Of a DNA stretch of 64,000 bases, positions 54,339-61,873 are shown in pieces. The translations under genes and the position numbers were made by a program. The notes under the pieces are model-generated. The model saw nothing but the letters and a program-made list of their open reading frames with translations, made no database searches and was not told the DNA's origin. This DNA comes from Bacteroidota bacterium. Its GTDB lineage: Bacteria > Bacteroidota > Bacteroidia > Cytophagales > Cyclobacteriaceae. Location of the stretch: positions 903,535 to 967,534 of the forward strand of contig VGMW01000001.1 in the NCBI GenBank assembly GCA_016866235.1. Direction: 5' to 3'. The stretch's first letter is position 1; every line of letters begins with the position of its first letter.

Positions 54339-55613
54339 TCAGTCCTTACAAACCGATCTGACCATTTGGTCATCCGGCTTGATTCCATACTTCAGAGAGT
54401 TCTTTAAATCGCTGCACGCTTCCTTTTTCTTACCCAGTCGTTGCTGGGCTATGGCGCGGTTGTGATAGCATGCAGCATAGGCACTATCGAACGACAGTGC
54501 CATACTGAAGTTTTCAATGGATTTTACCAGATCGCCATTTTTGAGAAAGAGGTTGCCTTGCGTGAACCATGCCTTGGGATTGGCGGGATCGGTCTGCAAA
54601 GCCTGTCTATAATTTTCCATCGCCTCATTCGATTTAGAAATTTTTTCAAAGGCAAGTCCACGGTTTACCCAAAGCTCAGAATCCTTGGTGCCCAGTAGGA
54701 TGGCTGAATCATAATCATGGATGGCGCCAGAAAAATTCTCTCTGACAAAGCGCAGATAACCACGCTGAGCATAAAATGCGCCGATACCGGGATTGTTTTT
54801 GATGGCTTCGTTTAGTTCTTCTTCCGCTTCTTTAAACTTTCCCTGCGACACCATTAATTCTGATTTCTTTTGCATTGAAAGCGGATGATCCGGGTTCAAT
54901 CTGAAGGCCTGATCGTAATCCAGTTCCGCTTTATTGGGCTGACCCACACGTTCCCATGCCACGCCACGGTGGGCATAAACATCAGGATCTTTTGGATTGA
55001 AAAGCAGGGCTGAATCGAATAGTTCGATCGCTCGTTTGTAGTTGCCGGCTTTAAGTTCTGTGAGTCCAAGGTAATGAAGCATCATATCTTTTATGCCGCT
55101 CTCCATGGTCGAAATGCGATCGGTGCGACCGTAATTCTGTCGGTAATAAACCGACGATGTTACTGTGTTACCCTTGTTGAGGAGTATCCTGAAATCAGCG
55201 CGTGCCAGGTCGGTTCTGCCTTCGCGGTAGGCCAGCCACGCTCGATCGAACCGCGTAGCTGCATCAGCCGGATTGAGTTCAACAGCAATGCTCAGATCGG
55301 TGAGCGCAGCATTCAGGTTCCCCAGTGCTTCATAAACCTTTGATCGCAGTAGGTAATGCTTTGCTTCACTGGGGCTGTTGGCAACTGCAGCATTTGCAAA
55401 CCGCAAGGCTTTATCAAAGTCACCTTCTTTGAGGTAATCATCTGCCTGTTCATGTAGTGTTGCTACTTCTCTTTTTGATGCCTCGGTCCTGGAGGAGTTG
55501 CTTGAATTTTTTTGTGCTTTGGATGCTGCGGAGAAAAAAATGATCAGGAGTAGAACCAAGGCTCTGCATTTGCTGAGTGAAATAGAATTGCCGGCGGTCA
55601 ACACACCATTCAT
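54339..55613 (-). CDS. Exported tetratricopeptide-repeat protein
   Basis: A 424-residue protein with a signal (ALVLLLIIFFSAASKAQ) and about nine TPR units covering residues 50-420, each with the A/Y-x-x-x-A and P-x-x patterns (for example NPKDPDVYAHRGVAWERVG). Such proteins act as scaffolds at the envelope; no enzymatic part is visible. It starts 5 bp after the aminotransferase stop, so it is probably cotranscribed with it, although no functional link to serine synthesis is obvious. Confidence 0.86.
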   Translation of the reverse strand: MNGVLTAGNSISLSKCRALVLLLIIFFSAASKAQKNSSNSSRTEASKREVATLHEQADDYLKEGDFDKALRFANAAVANSPSEAKHYLLRSKVYEALGNLNAALTDLSIAVELNPADAATRFDRAWLAYREGRTDLARADFRILLNKGNTVTSSVYYRQNYGRTDRISTMESGIKDMMLHYLGLTELKAGNYKRAIELFDSALLFNPKDPDVYAHRGVAWERVGQPNKAELDYDQAFRLNPDHPLSMQKKSELMVSQGKFKEAEEELNEAIKNNPGIGAFYAQRGYLRFVRENFSGAIHDYDSAILLGTKDSELWVNRGLAFEKISKSNEAMENYRQALQTDPANPKAWFTQGNLFLKNGDLVKSIENFSMALSFDSAYAACYHNRAIAQQRLGKKKEACSDLKNSLKYGIKPDDQMVRSVCKD

Positions 55614-55618
55614 TTTAC

Positions 55619-56701
55619 TCAGGGCCTGAAGTCACGTACCAAGTCGCTTAGTTTCTCAAACGATTCCTTTGAAAGGGCGGGGAAGTTTGCGAACCGAAGT
55701 TGGGTTGCCTTAAATTTTCCATAGCCATCGCCGGGTTGCAAACCGTGGCCAGACAAGTAATCATATAATTTTTTGGTGTGGTCACCTGTGTCGGCTACAA
55801 TGACAGTTTCTGAGCGATGTTCTGGATTGGAAACAAAGGGTTTCAGGTGGTCATTTTCGGAAAAGGCCTGGTAAAGCACGGTCGATTTATAACTGGTCTC
55901 TGACCGAATGTTTTCAATCCCCCTGCGAAGGAAATCACGGCACACTTTTCCCAGCAGATAAATGCCCAGCACATTGGGTGTAGAGGGTGTCTGATGCTTT
56001 GCGGCATGATCAGAAAGTTGCTGAATGGTGTGGTAGGTGCCCTGTAGCTTGCCTGCTTCTTTTACTGCACCAGCCTTTGCGCGGGTACGTGAATTCACCA
56101 TCCACACGCCGAGTCCTGCGGGCAATCCGAAACCTTTTTGAACGGAGAAAAAGACAGAATCAACCAGCTTGAAATCAGGTTGAAGGTGGGGGAGGGAAGA
56201 AACCGCGTCCACGATTAGAATCGCTTCAGGATTTTTTTCCCGGATCCTGGAAATGAAATCATTGGTAGTTCTTACACCTGTGCTGGTTTCATTCTGTGCA
56301 ACTGAAATTAGCTCCGCATCGGTTTGTTCGATGTGTTCTGAAAGAAAGCCAGTACCCTCCATGGTTTTAATTGCCCTTGGGTTTAATCCCAATTGTTCCG
56401 CAAACTCATGGTATTTGGCAGAGAAAGCGCCATTGACGTAATGAAGTGACTTTTGAATCACAAGATTTTCAAGCGAACGTTCCCAAACTTCGGTGGCGGA
56501 GGAAACAAAATAAATTTCCCAGTCCGACGGTACACCAAACAGTTCGCGAAGTCCGTTCGTGCAATCGGCGGAAAGCTGTTCGAAGGTTTTACTACGGTGA
56601 GAGATCGAGGGAATGCCTGTACGAAAGGCCTCACGCAGGTGGTCTTCAACAGTAAAATAAATCTGGGAAGGACCCGGTGCGAATGTGAGTAAACCCTTCA
56701 T
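55619..56701 (-). CDS. Class-V aminotransferase, probable phosphoserine aminotransferase
   Basis: About 360 residues from the ATG at 56701; the frame continues upstream to 56752, but the family-like start is MKGLLTFAPGPSQI. The PLP-binding lysine is near residue 189 in VFFSVQKGFGLPAG, with the Asp of IVDAVSSLP before it. The sequence resembles the SerC/alanine-glyoxylate group rather than the classical SerC (which usually starts with NAGP). The neighbouring SerB-SerA fusion gives the best functional argument: it would transaminate 3-phosphohydroxypyruvate to phosphoserine. Confidence 0.82.
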   Translation of the reverse strand: MKGLLTFAPGPSQIYFTVEDHLREAFRTGIPSISHRSKTFEQLSADCTNGLRELFGVPSDWEIYFVSSATEVWERSLENLVIQKSLHYVNGAFSAKYHEFAEQLGLNPRAIKTMEGTGFLSEHIEQTDAELISVAQNETSTGVRTTNDFISRIREKNPEAILIVDAVSSLPHLQPDFKLVDSVFFSVQKGFGLPAGLGVWMVNSRTRAKAGAVKEAGKLQGTYHTIQQLSDHAAKHQTPSTPNVLGIYLLGKVCRDFLRRGIENIRSETSYKSTVLYQAFSENDHLKPFVSNPEHRSETVIVADTGDHTKKLYDYLSGHGLQPGDGYGKFKATQLRFANFPALSKESFEKLSDLVRDFRP

Positions 56702-57038
56702 GAAAATAAACTTCGGCTTAAAACTTCGGCAATTTAGCCAAGGTGTTGTCATCGGCGGTAGAAAAAAGATTGAATATGTTCAAGGCTTGACAAGCAGATT
56801 CTTAGGGGTACTTTTGTATGAAGCTCCGTCGGAACCTGGACACGTTTGCTGAACCTAACGCGAATTACAATACCGAGTGAAGCTTTCGCCCAAAATCAGG
56901 CCTCAGCCCGTTAATTCGGGCCCTCGCTTACAGCAGGTTAACAGTGGAAGGTTGCGGGTGACGGCAGCTCAAAGCTTGTCAATTATGGGGTTCAGAAACT
57001 CCTCTCAGGTTTCGCGGGGCTTTGTTTTTAAGCCTGCA
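56702..57038. other. 337 bp spacer between serA and the aminotransferase gene
   Basis: No gene is recognised. Short inverted repeats are present (for example GCCCG/CGGGC at 56906-56910 and 56917-56921, and a small stem at 56995-57013), but none has a T-run that would make a clear terminator. A 68-codon frame on the plus strand crosses into serA and looks like a shadow. An attenuator or riboswitch controlling the downstream gene is possible only in principle. Confidence 0.5.
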
Positions 57039-58931
57039 TTAATAAAGAATCCTGAATTTGATCGTCTGTTCAATCGATCTTAATTCGCTGATCACTTCCT
57101 TGTTGTATTCCTTGTTGATGTCGGTGATCACGTAACCGATGTCTTCGTTGGTCTTCAGGTATTGCCCGGCAATGTTGATGCCATGCGATGCCAGTACCTG
57201 GTTGATTTTCGCAAGTATGCCGGGAACATTGTGGTGCATGTGAATCAGGCGGTGCGCATTTTCAAGTTCAGGCAAGGTAAGGTTCGGTAGGTTTACAGAA
57301 TTGCTGGTGCAACCGGTATTGATGTACTCCATCAGCCGCGCTGGAACAAAATTCCCGATGTTTTCCTGTGCCTCCAATGTGCTGCCTCCAATGTGCGGTG
57401 TTAGTATGGTGTTGGGAAGTCCGCGCAGTTCGGAAATAAATTCCTCATTGTTGCTGACAGGTTCATAAGGAAAAACGTCTACCGCACAACCGGCAACTTT
57501 ACCGCTTAAAACTGCATCCCTCAATGCCTTAATGTCAACAATATGTCCACGGCTAAGGTTAATGAAAATAACGCCATCCTTCATTTTTTTGAATGCTTCC
57601 GCCTGGATCATGTTTTCATTGGCGGCCCTACCATCGACATGCATGGAAATGATATCGGCCTGTTCGAACAAATCAGACAGTCGCTTGCATTTGGTGGCGT
57701 TTCCAAGGGCTAATTTTTCCTCCCGGTCGTAGTAGAGGACCTGCATACCCAATGATTCAGCGATGACCGAAAGTTGGGAGCCAATGTTGCCATATCCTAC
57801 AATGCCCAGTTTTTTTCCTCTGACTTCGAAGCTTCCTTTCGCTGATTTATCCCAGATGCCTTGGTGCATCTTGTTGGACTTTTCAACAATGTTTCGAATC
57901 AGCACGATCATTAAAGCAATGGCCATTTCAACAACCGACCTGGTGTTGCTGAAGGGGGCGTTGAATACGGCAACGCCTTTTTTCGTGGCTGCTTTGAGGT
58001 CGATCTGGTTGGTGCCAATACAAAACGCTCCTATGGCCATCAGTCGGCCGGCCTGCTCAAGAACTTTTTGTGAGACCATGGTTTTGGAACGGATACCCAG
58101 AACAGACACGTTTTTAATGCATTCAGCCAGCTCGTCTTCCGTCATTGCGGCTGAATAGGTTTCTACGTGAAAGCCTTCTGACCGGAAGAGTTGAACCGCA
58201 ACCGGATGGACGTTTTCCAGGAGCAGCACCTGTATTCTGTTTTTAGGGTAGGAGATGGCGGTGTTGAGCTTGTTGAGAAACAGAAACTCATCAAGACTCG
58301 GAGTAATATGATCGGCTTTGCTGGTTACGCTGGCGCGTTCAACATTTTCAGTAAAGGCAAAAAACTTGTTGGCCAGTCCGGAGTGTTTGATTTCATAATC
58401 CGTGTAACCATCACCAATGACATAAACATCACCGGGCAGGTTGAGCTTTCGAATTTGTTCCACCTTTCCATTGTTGGCCGAAAGCGGGTTGTTGGTATCG
58501 AAACCGATTACTTTGCCATCCTTGTTGAACACAAAAGTGTTGGCAAAAATATTCTCCGGTATTATCCCGTATTCGGTTACTACCGGTTCGATGAATTCCT
58601 TAAAACCATTGGAGATCACGTAGATGTTTGGTGCCCATTTCTGAAAGAAATCTTTGTTCCTTTTGAAGGAATCTGAAACCAGTTGCTTGAGCTCCTTGAT
58701 GAGTTCAGGAAGATGTCTTTTTTCAGGAGCGATAATCCGAAGCCGTTGTTCGAGTGATTCGCGGAAAGAAAGTTCGCCGCTCATACCGCGGTTGGTGATC
58801 TCGACCACCTGGTTGATTTTATCCAGCTTTTCCGGGTGGTCTTTTAGGGTAATGGACGCCAGGACATCAAAGGCTTCAACCTTGGTGAAAGTGCTGTCGA
58901 AATCGATGATGAAATACTTTTGAGCCTGCAT
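57039..58931 (-). CDS. serA: Phosphoserine phosphatase-phosphoglycerate dehydrogenase fusion
   Basis: A 630-residue two-enzyme protein. Residues 1-215 are a HAD-family phosphatase with the nucleophile motif IDFDSTFT and metal motif GDGYTDYEIK, like SerB. Residues 235-550 are a D-3-phosphoglycerate dehydrogenase, with VGYGNIGSQL for NAD, and the Arg, Glu and His motifs (INLSRGHIVD, DVFPYEP, TPHIGGST). Residues 560-630 are an ACT domain, the usual serine-sensing site. It would catalyse the first and last steps of serine synthesis. The aminotransferase for the middle step follows after a 337 bp gap. Fusions of this kind are, as far as I know, found in Bacteroidota. Confidence 0.92.
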   Translation of the reverse strand: MQAQKYFIIDFDSTFTKVEAFDVLASITLKDHPEKLDKINQVVEITNRGMSGELSFRESLEQRLRIIAPEKRHLPELIKELKQLVSDSFKRNKDFFQKWAPNIYVISNGFKEFIEPVVTEYGIIPENIFANTFVFNKDGKVIGFDTNNPLSANNGKVEQIRKLNLPGDVYVIGDGYTDYEIKHSGLANKFFAFTENVERASVTSKADHITPSLDEFLFLNKLNTAISYPKNRIQVLLLENVHPVAVQLFRSEGFHVETYSAAMTEDELAECIKNVSVLGIRSKTMVSQKVLEQAGRLMAIGAFCIGTNQIDLKAATKKGVAVFNAPFSNTRSVVEMAIALMIVLIRNIVEKSNKMHQGIWDKSAKGSFEVRGKKLGIVGYGNIGSQLSVIAESLGMQVLYYDREEKLALGNATKCKRLSDLFEQADIISMHVDGRAANENMIQAEAFKKMKDGVIFINLSRGHIVDIKALRDAVLSGKVAGCAVDVFPYEPVSNNEEFISELRGLPNTILTPHIGGSTLEAQENIGNFVPARLMEYINTGCTSNSVNLPNLTLPELENAHRLIHMHHNVPGILAKINQVLASHGINIAGQYLKTNEDIGYVITDINKEYNKEVISELRSIEQTIKFRILY

Positions 58932-59047
58932 GGCTTGGGTTTTGGCGACGCAAAATAAACCATCCCGACTATTAACCGGCGTTAGGTTGATGCCCCGAAA
59001 GCGTCTTTTTTAGGACCTAAATCAGCTTTTTGCTTACCCAAGATGAT

Positions 59048-59077
59048 TTTGAGATCACGAATTATCTGCGATATTTG
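59048..59077 (+). promoter_or_regulatory. Promoter of the infC-rpmI-rplT operon
   Basis: TTTG (59048-59051) is followed after 18 bp by GATATTTG (59070-59077), one mismatch from TAnnTTTG and identical to the topA -7 box. It predicts a leader of about 65 bases before infC, containing a small hairpin CTTTTC/GAAAAG (59102-59107 with 59114-59119). Confidence 0.5.
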
Positions 59078-59148
59078 CAGCCTTGAAAAATGGCCAATCC
59101 CCTTTTCGAAGGAGAAAAGCCTTAAAAAGTCAGATTTAAACCCAAAGA

Positions 59149-59724
59149 GTGGCATTTATACCAGGTGGAAATAGGCCTCAGCGTCCGATGAACCGAGGGT
59201 TCCGGAGAGTGGTGGAGGAGCCTTACAGAATCAACGAGAGAATTACCGCACCACGCGTAAGGGTGGTTGGTGAGAACATCAAGGTCGATGTTTATCCGAT
59301 TCAGGTGGCCATAAAAATAGCGCAGGAAGCTGGGCTTGACCTGGTAGAGATTTCACCCACAGCAGACCCCCCGGTCTGTAAGGTGGTTGACTACTCTAAG
59401 TTTAAATACGAGCAGAAAAAGAAGCAGAAGGAGATTAAGGCCAACGCGCAAAAAACGGTGGTCAAGGAAATCCGCTTCGGCCCTAATACGGATGACCATG
59501 ACTTCAATTTTAAAGTGAAGCATGCGATCAACTTCCTCGATGATGGTGCAAAGGTTAAATCCTATGTTCATTTCGCAGGAAGGTCGATCATCTTCAAGGA
59601 GCGGGGAGAAATCCTTCTTTTGAAGTTTGCTCAGGCTCTGGAAGATCACGGAAAGGTGGAGCAGCTGCCACACCTGGAAGGTAAAAGAATGTTTATGATG
59701 ATTGCCCCTAAAGGCAAGAAATAG
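59149..59724 (+). CDS. infC: Translation initiation factor IF-3
   Basis: A 191-residue factor that binds the 30S subunit and checks the start codon. The N-domain has [16 protein letters not shown] and the C-domain has [29 protein letters not shown], and VHFAGRSI. The only plausible start is a GTG at 59149 (in-frame stop just upstream; the next ATG is codon 14). infC commonly uses rare start codons so that IF-3 controls its own synthesis, and a GTG fits that theme. It heads infC-rpmI-rplT. Confidence 0.95.
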   Translation: MAFIPGGNRPQRPMNRGFRRVVEEPYRINERITAPRVRVVGENIKVDVYPIQVAIKIAQEAGLDLVEISPTADPPVCKVVDYSKFKYEQKKKQKEIKANAQKTVVKEIRFGPNTDDHDFNFKVKHAINFLDDGAKVKSYVHFAGRSIIFKERGEILLLKFAQALEDHGKVEQLPHLEGKRMFMMIAPKGKK

Positions 59725-59761
59725 AGGAATAGAAAAGTTTTAACACAGTAGCGTAACGGAT

Positions 59762-59962
59762 ATGCCTAAAGTAAAAACCAAGTCAGGAGCAAAGAAGAGG
59801 TTCAAGGTAACCGGTTCAGGAAAGATCAAGCGTAAAAAGGCTTTCAAGAACCACATCCTGACCAAAAAAGAAACCAAGCAGAAGCGTCGCCTGGGAATCA
59901 AAGCAACGGTAAAAAAGTCGGATGAGAACAACGTCCGTCTTATGTTGCCTTACCAGGTCTAG
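59762..59962 (+). CDS. rpmI: Ribosomal protein bL35
   Basis: A 66-residue basic ribosomal protein of the large subunit. [21 protein letters not shown] and the [15 protein letters not shown] core are the family signature. It follows infC by 37 bp in the usual order and is followed by a 131 bp spacer before rplT. Confidence 0.96.
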   Translation: MPKVKTKSGAKKRFKVTGSGKIKRKKAFKNHILTKKETKQKRRLGIKATVKKSDENNVRLMLPYQV

Positions 59963-60000
59963 CGATCTCAAAGACATCTTCCCGAAAGGGAAAGATCGGT
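59963..60000 (+). promoter_or_regulatory. Hairpin at the head of the rpmI-rplT spacer
   Basis: CGATC (59963-59967) pairs with GATCG (59994-59998), enclosing TTCCC-GAAA-GGGAA (59979-59992) with a GNRA tetraloop. There is no T-run, so it is not a terminator. Because L20 represses its own operon in other bacteria by binding structured mRNA, this could be such a site or an RNase processing stem; nothing beyond position supports either. Confidence 0.35.
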
Positions 60001-60093
60001 TAAGTCGGTGTACCATTAAACACTGGCACGTAAACCCGGATGTGGGCCCAAAGTCTTCAGCAATGAAGCGCCTCCATTCAAAAATGTAAACAT

Positions 60094-60438
60094 ATGCCAC
60101 GCTCAGTTAATCACGTAGCGTCGCGTGCCAAACGTAAGCGCACGCTCAAACTCGCCAAAGGATATTTTGGCAGAGGAAAAAATGTCTGGACGGTAGCAAA
60201 GAACAAGATTGAAAAAGGTCTTGGCTACGCTTACCGCGACCGTAAAGCCCGTAAAAGAGATTTCCGTGCATTGTGGATCCAGCGTATCAACGCGGGAGCC
60301 CGACAGTTCGGTCTTTCATACTCTGAACTTATGGGTAAGCTTGGAAAGGCAGGCATCGATCTGAACCGTAAGGTTCTTGCCGACCTGGCCATGAACCACC
60401 CTCAGGCTTTTGAAGCGGTGGTCAAGAAAATCCAGTAA
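60094..60438 (+). CDS. rplT: Ribosomal protein bL20
   Basis: A 114-residue protein needed for early assembly of the large subunit. The family signature is [22 protein letters not shown] at the N-terminus (partly Lys/Arg-rich helix) and the [14 protein letters not shown] region near 73. It closes the infC operon and is followed by a strong terminator. Confidence 0.96.
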   Translation: MPRSVNHVASRAKRKRTLKLAKGYFGRGKNVWTVAKNKIEKGLGYAYRDRKARKRDFRALWIQRINAGARQFGLSYSELMGKLGKAGIDLNRKVLADLAMNHPQAFEAVVKKIQ

Positions 60439-60458
60439 ACATCAGATTCATTCAATCA

Positions 60459-60498
60459 AGCACCGCGCGGTAGTTACAACTATCGGCGGTGCTTTTTT
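60459..60498 (+). terminator. Terminator of the infC-rpmI-rplT operon
   Basis: An 8-bp outer stem AGCACCGC / GCGGTGCT (60459-60466 with 60486-60493) contains an inner small stem and runs into TTTTTT on the plus strand. It begins 20 bp after the rplT stop and overlaps the last codon of the convergent TonB-CTD gene. Confidence 0.88.
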
Positions 60499-61501
60499 AT
60501 TTCTTAAAACATTCCACCATAATGCCCAGTTGCTCATCAACCATAGCGGTTGGAATGAATGGACAAATCTCCCTTGCTTTTATAATATTCTCACATTGCT
60601 TTCGCTCGTCCTTAAGGTAGAAATGACAGACGGCCCTGGTGTACAGGTATCGTGCATTGGTGGGTTCAAAAACCAAAGCATCGTTCAGGTGTCCAATCGC
60701 GGCGGCGTATTTGGTTTTGGTAATCTGCGCAGTTGCCTTTTGGTAATACTGATAAGCTTTCTCAGAAGCTGAAATGGTTTTATAACCTGTTCTTAGGATT
60801 TCAAGCCGTATCCTGCAGTTCACAGGTTTACCCTCTGCCATGGCGGGTATCCACTCACCGGAGGTTGCGACCAGCGAATTACGAAACCAACGGTTCCGCA
60901 TTTTACTGTGAGCAGAGATAATTTGGGTATCGCGGACGTCGCCATTGGCCATCACGGTGAAGTCAACAACGATTTTTTGATCTGCTCTTGGCGCCGGATA
61001 AATAACCAGACTGTTAAAGAAAAAGTTGCTTGCAAAACGACTGCCGTGAACCGGATGAAATGATGGTCCAGGTCTATAAACAGAGTCGCGTGCATAGGTA
61101 ACCTGATTGTCGCGCATTCTATTCAACACCACCATGTTTCCGTTTTGCAGTCTGGTTAGTTGAATCCGGTCGGGTGATTGCCGATTCAATACAAATAAAG
61201 GTCGGCCGTAAACCAATGCTGTATCGTTCCGGTAGGTGACGGAGCTATAGCAGCCTGTTAATTCATAGGCATTGAAGCCAAAACAGAGCTGATCGCCTTC
61301 AAAGACATACTGCAGATACTGTACACCGAATTCCGGATCGGTGACGGGCTTAAGCTCATTCGAATATTTCGAGCCTTCCGCTATCCAAATGCCCGATAAG
61401 GGTGCTGATAAACCGCTTGAAAATGGTTGAGCGAAAAGATTCTTAGAATATATGGTCGCCTGGATCAGGAAGAGCCAACAGAATATGGGTACCCGACGCA
61501 C
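60497..61501 (-). CDS. Exported TonB-C-terminal-like and TPR protein
   Basis: A 334-residue protein with a signal (FCWLFLIQATIYSKNLFAQ). Residues 145-240 resemble the TonB C-terminal fold (VVDFTVMANGDVRDTQIISAHSKMRN, then IPAMAEGKPVNCRIRLEI), while residues 250-330 hold two TPR-like units and end in Cys-containing helices. The first part (25-140) is unassigned. Because a membrane anchor typical of TonB is absent and a cleaved signal is present, direct energy transduction is unlikely; a periplasmic partner is more plausible. The start is GTG. It is third in a minus-strand run after the acylase and a small membrane protein. Confidence 0.75.
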   Translation of the reverse strand: MRRVPIFCWLFLIQATIYSKNLFAQPFSSGLSAPLSGIWIAEGSKYSNELKPVTDPEFGVQYLQYVFEGDQLCFGFNAYELTGCYSSVTYRNDTALVYGRPLFVLNRQSPDRIQLTRLQNGNMVVLNRMRDNQVTYARDSVYRPGPSFHPVHGSRFASNFFFNSLVIYPAPRADQKIVVDFTVMANGDVRDTQIISAHSKMRNRWFRNSLVATSGEWIPAMAEGKPVNCRIRLEILRTGYKTISASEKAYQYYQKATAQITKTKYAAAIGHLNDALVFEPTNARYLYTRAVCHFYLKDERKQCENIIKAREICPFIPTAMVDEQLGIMVECFKK

Positions 61502-61511
61502 AACCGCTCTT

Positions 61512-61853
61512 CTAAATTAACCTTCTGCCGTAGTATCCGGTTAGTGAGGAGATACCTCCGCTTAAGCCTCCGATGATACCGGTGAGGACAACCAATACCA
61601 CCACAGATTTTCCGGGAAATAGCCCTGCTACTTGTTCTGCAAGTCCCGTCCCTGCCCGGAAGGTGGTGAAAAGCGCCAATGAAATCCAAAGAACTGCTAT
61701 CGATATGAAAGCAGTCCAAAAGCTGGAGCCACCTTTGTTGCCGTAAAAAAATCCGAAAGCGATGCATGGTATCGCCAAACACCACCAGGGAAGAAAACTT
61801 TGAAGCAGTGCTGCTGCAAGGGTAATGGCTGCTATATTTTTTAAATGTCTCAT
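61512..61853 (-). CDS. Small hydrophobic membrane protein of unknown function
   Basis: A 113-residue protein with three or four membrane helices and Gly-rich turns (LTGIIGGLSGGISSLTGYYGRR). I do not recognise a named family. It lies 20 bp after the acylase gene and 10 bp before the TonB-CTD gene, so it belongs to that transcription unit. A role in the envelope is the only inference justified. Confidence 0.8.
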   Translation of the reverse strand: MRHLKNIAAITLAAALLQSFLPWWCLAIPCIAFGFFYGNKGGSSFWTAFISIAVLWISLALFTTFRAGTGLAEQVAGLFPGKSVVVLVVLTGIIGGLSGGISSLTGYYGRRLI

Positions 61854-61873
61854 TTCTGTTTCAGGTTAGGGGA

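Noticed and set aside
56877..57083. 68-codon plus-strand frame in the serA-aminotransferase spacer
   Set aside because: It runs into the 3' end of serA on the other strand, has no recognisable features, and no promoter is visible.
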